This document shows, one piece after another, positions 35,837 to 45,293 of a stretch of DNA of 64,000 nucleotides. Origin of the DNA: Aureococcus anophagefferens. Taxonomy: Eukaryota; Sar; Pelagophyceae; Pelagomonadales; Pelagomonadaceae. Under the pieces are notes generated by a model that was not told the DNA's origin, ran no database searches, and saw only the letters and a program-made list of their open reading frames with translations. Location of the stretch: positions 1,771,976 through 1,835,975 of the forward strand of contig NW_008705561.1 of NCBI RefSeq assembly GCF_000186865.1, in the 5' to 3' direction. A program made the translations under genes and the position numbers. Each line of letters starts with the position of its first letter. The first letter of the stretch is position 1.

Positions 35837-38800
35837 ATGTCCTACGGGTCGACGGACGACGTCGAGGCCGGCGGCGCGCCGCCGGGGTCGCGGCGCCCGT
35901 CGAGCGCCGCGTCGAGCGCCGACGGCGTCGTCGAGCAGCTGGCCCAGGGCCTGAGCGAGGCCATCTACGGGTCGACGGAGGACGGCGAGGACGACGCGCC
36001 CATGGACATGGACGCGCTCATGGGCACGCTGCGGCGGAGCGAGAAGTTCATCGCGGGCCTCTACCTCGAGCACGCGTGGAAGGGCCACCGGCTGCCCGAG
36101 TTGGATCTGGACAACTTCTACGAGCAGGTCACGGGCTCGAAGCGCCAGATCAAGCGGGGCCAGCGCCTCTTCGCGCTGCAGCGGGGCCTCGAGGTCATCG
36201 CCCAGCAGAGCGTGCTCTGGCTGCTCCTGCTCACCTTCTTCGAGCGGCCGTGGTGGTGCGTGGGCCACCACGCGTACCGCTGCGACCGCGACATGGGCGA
36301 CCTCTACCCACGGGCCGACGTGCCGCTGGCGACGGCGGACGCGTCCTTCTGGCTGGGCATGCTGCCCCTGGGGCCGCTCCTCGCGCTGAGCTACGTCGAC
36401 ATCCAGGTGAAGCTCGCGCTGCCGATGAAGGTCGCGCTCGAGGACATGGTCGTCGACAGCTCGCGCTACCGCGTGATCCTGACGCTGGCTCTAGGCGGCG
36501 TGACCATCACGAAATTCGTCACGCGGGACCAGAGCGCGGGGCTCCTCGTCGCGACGCCGCTGCTCCGAGCGGCCGTCGCGCTCACGAATTTCCCCGCGGT
36601 CCGCGCGCAGATCAAGCTCGTGCTGCGGACGGCGCCGGCCATGGCCGCCGTGCTCTTTTTGCTCACGGTGGTCATCGCCTTCTACGCGTGGATCGGCATC
36701 GTGCTCTTCCCGCGGGGCACGCCCCAGGGCGACCTCGTCTTCGAGAACTTTTGGGAGACGTACTGGCAGCTCGTCGTCCTCGTGACGACGGCGAACTTCC
36801 CGGACGTCATGCAGCATGCCTACCGGCGCCACAAGTACTACATGTTCTACTTCGGGTCCTTCATCGCTTTATGCATCTTCCTGCTCATGAACGTCGTCCT
36901 GGCGGTGGTCTCCGACAGCTACTTGAGGCGCGCGGGCGAGGAGAAGGAGCGCAAGCTCGAGGCGCGGTCCGAGAACATCGGCCACGCCTACCGCATGCTC
37001 AGCGCCAACGGGCCCGTGACGAAGGACGACATCCGCGAATTGTGCGGCGAGCTCGACCGCACGTTCCGTCTGATCCCGCCGCTCTTCGCGGAGTTCGAGG
37101 CGATCCTCTTCGGCGTGCTGGACAGCGCGACGCAGGACACGGTGAGCCAGGACGAGTTCGAGAAGATCGTCGACACGCTGCGCCTGCGGCTGACGAAGCT
37201 CGAGGACCCGCCGAAGCCCGGCAGCGCGCGCGCGCGGCTCCGGGAGATTCTAGAGGAGTCGAACTTCGTCGAGCTCTTCGTGGACGGCCTCCTCATCTTC
37301 AACGCCCTCTTCGACTACGGCGTCTGGACGGCGCAGTCCGAGATCGCGCGCCACGGCGCGGAGGGGTCCGAGGACCTCGGCGGCGACGACTACTTTGGCG
37401 CGGCGCCGCGGGACGACGCGATCTCCGAGGACAACGTGCGGACCTACGCCGAGTACCACAAGTACGTCTGGGCGCTCTGGAAGGTGCTGTCCGTGCTCTT
37501 CTGCTGCGTCTACGTCGCCGAGTGCGCCGCGAAGCTCTACGTGATGGACCTGAAGAAGTACTACGCGTCCTACGGCAACGTCTTCGACTTTTTGCTGACG
37601 GCGGCGACGGTGCTGGGCACGACGTTCAGCCTCATCAGCGACGACGGCATCCACAGCGGCCTCGTCGTGTCCATTCTGGTGCTGCGGCTCCTACGATTGA
37701 TGCGGCTGCCGATGGCGATCCCCGCGGTGAAGCGGATCATCGACAGCTTGTTGGCGGCGTTGCCGCGCGCGACGGAGATGGTCGTGGCCTTCCTGTGGCT
37801 CGGCTTCGTCTTCAGCGCGCTGGGGCAGATGGTCTTCGGCGGGAAGATCACGACGGACCCGCGGAACCCGCATTCGGACAAGATCGCGCGCCGCGCGCCG
37901 CTCTACGCGTCGGCCGCCGACGGCGTGGGCTACTACGACAACAACTTCAACGACATGTTCTCGGGCGTCGTCCTGCTCTTCGAGCTGCTCATGGTCAACA
38001 ACTGGCACGTGCTCGTGTCCGCGTTCGTCGCCGTGTCGAGCCGCTACGCGCGCCTCTTTTTTGTGGCCTGGTGGGCCGTGTCCGTGCTCATCGGCCTCAA
38101 CGTCGTCGTCGTCATCATTCTGGACACGTTCATCAACGTGAGCGACGAGGAGGAGGTCGAGGACGACGCCATGGAGTACGACCACTTCGACGACGCGGGC
38201 CACACGCAGTACCAGGCCGTCCTCGTCGACGACGGCGTGCGCCAGGGGTCGCGGCGGTCGTCCGTCGCGCGCGTCCTCGACAGCGCCAACGCGTCGAAGA
38301 AGCACGCGCCGACGCACCGCCGCGAGCGCGCGGGGTCGCACCACAAGCGGCCCTCGGCCAAGCTCGCGGCCGTCGACGAGGACGCGGAGACCTTCGTGGA
38401 CCCGACGGCGCCCCAGCCCGGGTCGCCGCGCGGGAAGAAGACGCCCCAGCGGAGCTCCGTGAAGCGCGGGTCCGTCCTCGCGGGCTACGGCAAGAAGCGC
38501 GCGTCGCCCGCGAAGAGGAGCCCGCCGGGGTCCCTGCCCACGGGCGCGCCCGACTTCTCCGGGCCGACGGTCGACCTCCACGACCACGACGGCGACGTCG
38601 AGCGCCGCGACGACCGCGACGACGAGGAGGACGACCTGCGCCACCCGGAGGACCGCGAGGACGACCGCCACGTCTCCGGCTTCGGCTTCGACGGCGAGCC
38701 CCTCTACGAGTCCGACGACGAGGAGGAGCCCGTGCCCCCGCTGGCGGACGCCGTCGACGGCATCGGCCTGGAGGAGGAGCCGCCGCCCGACGAGGGGGAG

Positions 38801-38914
38801 GATTCCGACGAGGAGGAGGAGGACACTGCCGGCGAGGAGGAGGAAGAGTCCTCGGAGGAGGCGTCCTCGTCGTCCGGCGAATCCGCCGCGCGGCGCGCCG
38901 TGGACCGGCTGTAA
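35837..38914 (+). CDS. TPC: Two-pore channel (TPC)-like cation channel
   Basis: 1025 aa with two six-helix repeats. Pore I has VTTANFPDVM (residues 316-325), the TPC signature. The linker carries helices resembling the EF-hands of plant TPC1 (NGPVTKDDIRELCGEL, FGVLDSATQDTVSQDEFEKIV). Repeat II has an S4 with spaced arginines (SILVLRLLRLMRLPM) and pore II MVNNWHVLV (719-727), again TPC-type. TPCs conduct Na+ or Ca2+ from vacuoles and endolysosomes. The C-terminal about 260 residues are disordered, first basic with serines, then an Asp/Glu-rich run that is much longer than in known TPCs. Confidence 0.9.
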   Translation: MSYGSTDDVEAGGAPPGSRRPSSAASSADGVVEQLAQGLSEAIYGSTEDGEDDAPMDMDALMGTLRRSEKFIAGLYLEHAWKGHRLPELDLDNFYEQVTGSKRQIKRGQRLFALQRGLEVIAQQSVLWLLLLTFFERPWWCVGHHAYRCDRDMGDLYPRADVPLATADASFWLGMLPLGPLLALSYVDIQVKLALPMKVALEDMVVDSSRYRVILTLALGGVTITKFVTRDQSAGLLVATPLLRAAVALTNFPAVRAQIKLVLRTAPAMAAVLFLLTVVIAFYAWIGIVLFPRGTPQGDLVFENFWETYWQLVVLVTTANFPDVMQHAYRRHKYYMFYFGSFIALCIFLLMNVVLAVVSDSYLRRAGEEKERKLEARSENIGHAYRMLSANGPVTKDDIRELCGELDRTFRLIPPLFAEFEAILFGVLDSATQDTVSQDEFEKIVDTLRLRLTKLEDPPKPGSARARLREILEESNFVELFVDGLLIFNALFDYGVWTAQSEIARHGAEGSEDLGGDDYFGAAPRDDAISEDNVRTYAEYHKYVWALWKVLSVLFCCVYVAECAAKLYVMDLKKYYASYGNVFDFLLTAATVLGTTFSLISDDGIHSGLVVSILVLRLLRLMRLPMAIPAVKRIIDSLLAALPRATEMVVAFLWLGFVFSALGQMVFGGKITTDPRNPHSDKIARRAPLYASAADGVGYYDNNFNDMFSGVVLLFELLMVNNWHVLVSAFVAVSSRYARLFFVAWWAVSVLIGLNVVVVIILDTFINVSDEEEVEDDAMEYDHFDDAGHTQYQAVLVDDGVRQGSRRSSVARVLDSANASKKHAPTHRRERAGSHHKRPSAKLAAVDEDAETFVDPTAPQPGSPRGKKTPQRSSVKRGSVLAGYGKKRASPAKRSPPGSLPTGAPDFSGPTVDLHDHDGDVERRDDRDDEEDDLRHPEDREDDRHVSGFGFDGEPLYESDDEEEPVPPLADAVDGIGLEEEPPPDEGEDSDEEEEDTAGEEEEESSEEASSSSGESAARRAVDRL

Positions 38915-38932
38915 GTTTGTTAATGTTAGAAG

Positions 38933-39923
38933 CTAGGTCGCGAAGTGGAACTTGTTGTAGGACTTCCGCCGCCGGTAGACGAAGACGTCGCTGCCGCCGC
39001 CCGCCGGGTTCCAGGTCATCCGCGCGCGCCGCGGCGCGCCGTCCTGGACGAAGCGCTTCGCCGGCACGCTCGACAGCGCCGCGAAGCTCTCGACGTTGGA
39101 CGCGTCGAGGGCCGCGCCGAGCCTCGCGAGCATGGGGTCGTCGAAGAGGAGCGACGCGCAGTAGGCGTGCGAGACGCGGTCGAGGCGCGGCAGCTCCGCG
39201 AGGATGTCGCCCTCGCGCAGATCAACCTTCTTCAGCGCGGCGACGTCGACGTCGTCGTCGAAGCTCAGGCGCTTGAGCGCCTCGACGGCGCGGTCGTGGC
39301 GCGACCGCGACAGCTCGACGCCGACGCTGCCGGCGACCTGTGTGGAAATCAAATCTTCAACCCGACTTCAATGTGCGCGTAATCGAACGGTTCGGACCAG
39401 ATTCTTTCACCGTGCTTCGAGAACTTGACGAGCGCAATCGATTCGTCCAAAAATCAGCCGAATCGACTTCGATGTGACCGAGCTAGAGAGTTCTGAAGTT
39501 TGGTGGGGACCCCCCAAACCAGTGGTTGATTTCCACGCTGCCGGCGACGGCGCACTCGACGGCGCAGTGCGCGACCATCTGGCCGACGCCCGAGCCCAGG
39601 TCCGCGAAGACCGCGCCGGCCGGCGCGTCGTAGAGGCCCAGCGCGTCGAAGACGCAGCGCGCGCCGTCGAAGGTCACCTCGCCGTAGGTGTTGCCGTTTT
39701 CCCCCGAGACCGCGTCGATCGCCGCGTCCTCCTCGGGCGTCGCCGTCGAGAACCCGTCGAGCCCCGTCCAGGCCCGGCGCAGCGCGGCGTCGATCGTCGT
39801 CCGGCGCTGCAGGTCCTCGGGCGTGCGCGGCGCCGGCGGCAGGGCCGGGAGGCCCGGGACCGTCAGGCCCGAGGCGGCCAGCGACGCGGCGGCGACGGCC
39901 GTCGTGATGGCGTCGAGTCTCAT
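38933..39923 (-). CDS. DOT1-like SAM-dependent methyltransferase, two exons
   Basis: Exon 1 is 39923-39549 and exon 2 is 39337-38933; 259 aa. An in-frame ATG at 39962 would add 13 residues. The N-terminus (ITTAVAAASLAASGLTVPG) could be a targeting peptide. Catalytic motifs are YGEVTFDGARCVFDALGLY, motif I VFADLGSGVGQ, then SVGVELSRSRHDRA, produced only after the introner is removed. This is the DOT1/KMT4-like fold that methylates histone H3 Lys79 in animals and fungi; short algal relatives may have other targets. The C-terminus VYRRRKSYNKFHF is basic. Confidence 0.7.
39338..39548 (-). mobile_element. Introner element, family B, acting as an intron (antisense orientation)
   Basis: 211-nt intron of the DOT1-like gene. 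On the transcribed strand the 8-bp duplication is GTCGCCGG; the first copy is the donor and the element tip CCACACAG is the acceptor. Left tip CAGCGTGGAAATC, right tip GATTTCCACACAG. On the plus strand its body has the same orientation as the copies at 41121 and 49607, although this host gene is on the minus strand. Confidence 0.95.
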
Positions 39924-39962
39924 GGTGGCGATGGCGAGATGGGTCACGGCCTCCGGGCGCAT

Positions 39963-40292
39963 GCGAGAGAGGGTGCTAGAGGGAGCGCTAGAGGGGGCGG
40001 CTAGCAGCAGACACGAGTACTGCAAGCCATCGCAGTGGCAAATCTGCGGCAATCGAGCTGCATCGCAAACCTCGGCCGGCATCCGACTCGCTTGTGGACG
40101 CCGGCGTCTGCCCAGGCTGCGGCGCGAGGACAACTCACCTTGCGTTGTCGAGGGCAAGCGCCACCGCGCTTGCGCGTGGAACGAGGCCGAGCCGCGAGCT
40201 CGGCGCAGATCGAGCGGGCGTGATCGCGGCGCGCGCCTAGAACGACGGCCGGCTCGCCGTTCGCTCCCTAGAAACAGTTCCAGAGAGTTATC
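39963..40292. other. Divergent intergenic region
   Basis: 330 nt between the methyltransferase and the PH/appendage gene. It contains GCTAGAGGG-type short repeats near 39975-40005 and no clear core-promoter element or gene. Confidence 0.4.
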
Positions 40293-43200
40293 ATGGGGGT
40301 GAACCAGAGCAGCGCCCAGAAGGACGACAAGCTCGCGGCGGCGAACATCGGCCACTTCGACCACAGCTACGAGGCGCTGCTCATCACGGCGAGCCCCGGC
40401 ATGGTCCCCGAGCCGCTCGCGGGCGCGCCGCCGCGGCCTCCCGCGATCGCGAAGAAGCTCGGCGACGAGGGCCGCTTCGTCGAGCTCGTCATGAAGTTCG
40501 ACACGGTGCAGCTCTGCGAGGTGACGAACGTCGCGTCGGGCGAGAAGCGCACGCTCTGCTTGATCCCCTACGGGAGCCTCAAGTCGCTCGAGTGGGACCA
40601 CTCGTGCTCGTCCGTGAAGATGGTCACGGGCGGCCGCGAGGCGGGCCTCGAGACCTTCGCGGTCGTCAAGGTGCACAACTCGCTCGAGCTCGAGAACGAG
40701 GCGAAGCTGCGGCTCCGCGGCCTGTCGCGCGCGTCGAACGCCGCGCCGGTGTCGATCACGTTCGGCTACTGCGGCGTCTACGCGGGCCCGACGAAGCCCA
40801 AGCCCTTCCAGCGCAAGCGCGCGAACCTGAGCACGCGCGAGCAGGGCAAGCTGCCGCCCCTGGCGCTCATGCGCGACCTCGCCCTCGCGCGGCACCTGGG
40901 CTCGGGCGCGCCGACGCGCGCGAACGGCTCGAAGCGCCTCGTGCACGCGTTGGAGCACATCCACAAGGGCGGCAACACCTTCGCGGTCATGCACGCCTAC
41001 GAGCGCGGCGTCGCGACGGCGGCCGGCGCCAACGGCATGAACGCCGTCGAGTCGAAGCTCGCGCTGACCGCGGGCGACTTCGGGCAGCCGGGCATCGCGT
41101 ACGTCGAGGGCCAGAAGATGGTCTTGGACTGTGTGCAAATCAAATCTTCAACCCGACTTCAATGTGCGCGTATTCGAATGTGTTGACACGAGCACTTCCG
41201 CCGTGCTTCGAGAACTCGACGAGAGCAATCGATCCGTCCAAGAATCAGCCGAATCGACTTCGATTTGACCGAGCTAGAGAATTCTCAAGTTTGGTCAGGA
41301 CCACCCAAACCAGTGGTTGGTTTCCACACAGGTCTTGGAGCACGCGTGGGCCGACGTGCTGGACTACGAGGTCCACGACAAGGTGCACCAGGGCGAGCAC
41401 AGCAGCGGCATCGAGATCACCTTCGCGGACAAGGCCGGCGGCGCCGCCCACAAGTGGTTCTTCGTGGTCCTGGACGTGTTGCAGCTCGGCGACGCCGTCG
41501 AGCACTTCTGGAACCGGCGCGAGGTCGCCGCGGGGCGGCCGCCGCGGCCCCGGTCGACGCACGGCCGCGCCGTGGCCAAGGTGACGACGCTCCACGGCGA
41601 GATCGACGCGCCGAAGCGGCCGCGCGGCGATCTGGACGTCGTCGACGAGCACGGCACCTTGGTCCGGTCTTCCGGGACCGCGCACGGCGGCGTCGCGAAG
41701 CGCAAGTCGACCCTCTTGGGGTCCATCAAGGGCAAGAAGGCCAACGGCTGGGCGCTGAACGACCAGACGAACAAGTACTGGGATTCCGTGGTCGTGCACC
41801 AGGGCTGGCTTTTGAAGAAGGGCGGCCTCGCGAAGTCGTGGATCAAGCGCTACGCCGTGTTGTACGAGACGGCCATGGGCCACTTCCTCTGCTACTACGC
41901 CGACTTCGCCAAGGCGCCGTTGTTTCACCCGGAGGAGCGCGAGCGGCGCATCATCGACCTCTGCAAGACGACGTTCGTGCGGCCCGTGAGCAGCCGGGCC
42001 GAGGCGCCGCCGAATTCGTTCGACATCTGCACGATCGAGCGCGAGTGGACGCTGTCCGCGGACAGCAAGCAGTCCATGCAGACCTGGCTCCAGGTCATCA
42101 CGCGCTGCATCGACGAGGACGTGGCCATCGTGCCCGACGACGAGCTCGTCTTCCACGTGAAGCCGCGCGTCGACCCTTCCATGCAGCTCGTCAAGAACGA
42201 GTACAGCGCGGCGCTCAAGGTGTCCGCGTCGGGCGTGTCCGTCTGCGCCGTGGCGTCCAACGAGGAGCTCGTGGAGCGCTTCTTCTGGTGCTACACGGAC
42301 TTCTTCAAGTGGTCCATCCTCCACCACGGCGGCAAGACGGGCCTCCAGGTGTCCGTCTTCACCTCCGCGGACTTCAACGTCAAGGACCGCCACGAGTTCC
42401 TCTTCCGCACGCGCGACGCCGTGAAGCTGGCGACGGCCATCGAGTTCTACATCGAGAAGTTCATGTCGGCCATGCACTTGTACCTCGAGGGCGCGCCGCC
42501 GGACGCGGCGCCGGCCGCGGGCTCGGGCGGCATGGCGATGGCGACGGCGGAGATGGCGAGCGACAATTTGCTAGGCGACGACGCGTTGCTCCTCGGCGGC
42601 GACGACGACGACGACTCCCAAAAGGCCGCGGCGCCGCCGCCGCCGCCGCCGCCGGGCCAGGACGTGCAGTCGATCCTCGACCTCTTCACGACGCCGACGG
42701 TCGCGGGCCCCGCGCACGCGGCCGACGACCCCTTCAACCCGGCGCCGCCGCCGGCGCCGCCGCCGGCGCCGCCGGGCGCCGACCTGCCGGACCCGATGCG
42801 GGACCCCTTCGCGGCCTTCGACGGCGGCGAGAATTTGGCGGACGACGTCTCCGCGCTGTCGGTCGACACGGGCCACGCGGCGCCCGTGACCATGGACCAC
42901 GCGGACGACATGGTCCACGCGTCGGCCTTGTTCGAGGCGCTGGCCGTGGGCGCCGAGGCGGGCGCGGGCGCGGCCAAGGGGCTGCTCTTCGAGAACGACC
43001 ACGTCCGCGTCGCCGTCGAGCAGGACTACCGCGGCTCCGAGGGCCGCGTCACCGTCCGCGTCGCCAACAAGGCGTCCGCGGTTTTAGCGGGCCTCGCGAC
43101 GGAGCTCGACGTCGGCGCGACGGGCCTGCGCCACGAGTTCGGCCCGCTGAGCGGCACGACGCTCGCGCCGAACGAGGCCGCCGCGCAGCTGCTCATGCTC

Positions 43201-43680
43201 GAGTGCATGCGGCCCTACGACGCCGCGCCGACGCTCGTCGTCAAGTTCGGCGTGGCCAACGTGCCCTACGAGCTGCGGCTCGCGCTGCCCGCGCTCTTCA
43301 CCAAGTTCCTCGAGGCCGTGCCCCTGTCGCCCAACGTCTTCGTCCAGCGCTGGGCGACGCTCGGCGCGCCGGGCCTCGAGCACATGGTCACCTTCGCGGC
43401 GCGGCGCGGCGCGGCGACGAAGGACGCGGCGCTGCCGCGGCTCCGCGACCTCGCGCAGATCGCCGTCGTCGAGGGCGTCGACGACGGCGGCGGCACGATC
43501 CTCTCGGGGGCGACCGCGCTCCGCACGGGCACGCTCAACGCCGGCGGCGAGAAGATCAGCGTCGGCTGCCTCGTGCGCCTCGAGATGAACGAGGCCGCCG
43601 CGGCCTTCCGCCTCACCGTGCGCACGGCCGTGCCCCACGTGTCCACGGCGCTCTCCGACGCCATCCAGAATTTACTCTAG
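40293..43680 (+). CDS. PH-domain protein with a C-terminal AP-2 alpha-appendage (ear) domain, two exons
   Basis: Exons 40293-41120 and 41332-43680; 1058 aa. Residues about 1-275 contain a PH-like beta-rich segment (FVELVMKFDTVQLCEV, LCLIPYGSLKSLEW). A clear PH domain spans about 428-535 (HQGWLLKKGGLAKSWIKRYAVL to SMQTWLQVI), followed by a second PH/PTB-like region. A Pro-rich linker (about 715-790) holds endocytic motifs: ILDLF, DDPFNP and RDPFAAF. From about 825 an entire alpha-adaptin appendage follows: LLFENDHVRVAVEQDYRG (sandwich) and platform residues PNVFVQRWATL and VGCLVRLEMNE. In AP-2 this ear recruits proteins through DPF/FxDxF motifs, and here both are in one chain. A role in clathrin-mediated trafficking at phosphoinositide membranes is inferred. 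Confidence 0.8.
41121..41331 (+). mobile_element. Introner element, family B, acting as an intron
   Basis: 211-nt intron in the PH/appendage gene. 8-bp duplication GTCTTGGA at both ends; the first supplies GT, and the element's tip TTTCCACACAG supplies AG. Left tip CTGTGTGCAAATCAA. Exact removal joins QKM to VLEHAW in phase 0. Confidence 0.97.
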
Positions 43681-43860
43681 GGCCGCCCCCGCGGCCCGCG
43701 CCGGCACCACCTACTGTCCGCCCCCCCCCCCGGTCCCCCCTCCACGCCCCCTCCCGACCCGGTTGGCGCGTCTAAACCCGCCGACACCAGGGGCTTGCGC
43801 GCGGATTCCATTCCGGACACGACGGTGCCCCTGGTCTACTCCGCTTCGGCCCCCTCCTCC

Positions 43861-45162
43861 CTAGCGGCGAGCGAAGACGCCGGGGCGGTTCTCCCCCTGC
43901 GCGCCTTCGCCGTATTGCTCGGCGGACACGGACACGACGCTGCCCGTGAGGACCTGGCCCTGGGCCATGACGGGCGCGCCGAGGAGCACCTGGCCCTGCG
44001 GCTGCGCGATGCCGACGACCATGGCGACGGGCTGGACGGGCTGCTGCTCGAACTTGGGCGGCGGGACCATCTCCTGCTGGGGCGCCCGCGCCGGCGTCGG
44101 CGCGACCGTGCGGCTCGGCACGCTCGCGAAGCCGCCGGCGCTCCGCGCGTCCGCCTGGCGCGCGGTCTCCGCGAGCAGGACCGCGAAGACCGCGGCGAGG
44201 AAGAGGAACGCCGCCCCGGCGACGAGCATGGCGTGCGCGTAGCCAAAGTCGACGGACCGGAAGGGGTACGCCTCCTCGACGACGTCCTTGAAGTTGGCCC
44301 AGTTCCCGTAGGACAGGACGGCGCCGACGCCGCCCGCGGCGCAGTAGACGGCGACGCCGTAGGCCAGGTTGCAGCTGAGCTCGCCCGAGGCGACGCCGCG
44401 GCCGACGAGGAAGATGAGCGCCCAGTGCGCGAGCATGACGAAGCCGACGCAGATGAGCATGTTCTTCGAGCCCCGGAAGCGGCCGCCGCAGAGCGCCTTG
44501 AGCAGCCGGGCCTGCGCGCGGTTCATGGGGCTGTTCCACCAGCCGTAGAGGTGGGGCGTGTTCTTGAGGCCGTAGCTGTTGCGCGAGTCCGCGTGCTTGG
44601 CGTCGCTCGAGGCGCCGCAGATATTGGTCAGGGGCGTGTGCTGCATCGCCGCCGTGTAGTCGTCGAAGCGCGTCGGCGGCTCGGGCGGCACGACGGCCGA
44701 GAAGACGTGGTCGACCGCGCACCCGAACTTCTTGTCGTTCCCCGTCCCGATGCAGAGCACCTCGAAGCTCCCGAAGCCGATCATGCTGTTCGTGTATTTG
44801 TGGTCCGCGGCCGCGTCGTAGCCCCCGGCCATGTAGGCCGGCAATTGCGCCGTCGCGGACGCCGCGGCGCCCGAGTCCCACTTGCCGACGTAGACGAAGG
44901 ACTTGCTGCTGCCGGCCATGAGCACGATGGCGAAGCCGACGACGGCGCAGACCTCCGCGCAGGCGTGGCAGATGGCGGGGCCCGGCCGCGCCGACCCGCC
45001 GTTCTGCCAGGCGACGGCGTGGAGGACGACGTCGATGAGGACGAAGAGCGGGATGAACACGCAGGCCATGATCAAGGAGACGGCAAAATCCGCCGTCGAC
45101 CCGCCGTTCCCGGCCGCGACCAGGGCGGGGACGAGAACGACCAGCAGCGCGCGGCGCATCAT
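43861..45162 (-). CDS. Membrane protein with about five spans, unknown family
   Basis: 433 aa from the first of two ATGs at 45162; the frame further upstream starts at GTG. Signal peptide or first span MMRRALLVVLVPALVAA, then spans near FAVSLIMACVFIPLFVLIDVVL, CAVVGFAIVLMAG, MLICVGFVMLAHWALIFLVG, LAYGVAVYCAAGGVGAVL and MLVAGAAFLFLAAVFAVLL. The loop between spans three and four has paired cysteines and an RNSYGLKNTPHLYGWWNSP segment. The C-terminus is Pro/Gln-rich (PPPKFEQQPVQPVAM) and probably cytoplasmic. It resembles tetraspan-like surface proteins only in general layout. Confidence 0.6.
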   Translation of the reverse strand: MMRRALLVVLVPALVAAGNGGSTADFAVSLIMACVFIPLFVLIDVVLHAVAWQNGGSARPGPAICHACAEVCAVVGFAIVLMAGSSKSFVYVGKWDSGAAASATAQLPAYMAGGYDAAADHKYTNSMIGFGSFEVLCIGTGNDKKFGCAVDHVFSAVVPPEPPTRFDDYTAAMQHTPLTNICGASSDAKHADSRNSYGLKNTPHLYGWWNSPMNRAQARLLKALCGGRFRGSKNMLICVGFVMLAHWALIFLVGRGVASGELSCNLAYGVAVYCAAGGVGAVLSYGNWANFKDVVEEAYPFRSVDFGYAHAMLVAGAAFLFLAAVFAVLLAETARQADARSAGGFASVPSRTVAPTPARAPQQEMVPPPKFEQQPVQPVAMVVGIAQPQGQVLLGAPVMAQGQVLTGSVVSVSAEQYGEGAQGENRPGVFARR

Positions 45163-45186
45163 CGTCGACGGAGGGCGGTGGGGCAC

Positions 45187-45293
45187 GAACGATGCGTCGG
45201 CGTCGAACAGAGCAGCCCAGCGCTTTTAGAGCACTCCTTATCCAACGCACAATGCTCTTTTGATTGAGGTTTTACTGCTCGAGAGCATTAACG
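45187..45293. promoter_or_regulatory. Divergent promoter, shared ACTCCTTATCCAACG motif
   Basis: A short divergent region. A GCAGCCC element lies at 45212-45218 and ACTCCTTATCCAACG at 45233-45247, about 50 nt before the ATG at 45294. The latter matches the sequence after the TATA box at 19344 in 14 of 15 positions. Confidence 0.4.

Noticed and set aside
43795..45267. 490-codon frame opposite the membrane protein at 43861-45162
   Set aside because: The minus-strand frame has hydrophobic spans and a signal peptide; the plus-strand one is an Arg/Asp/His-rich shadow.
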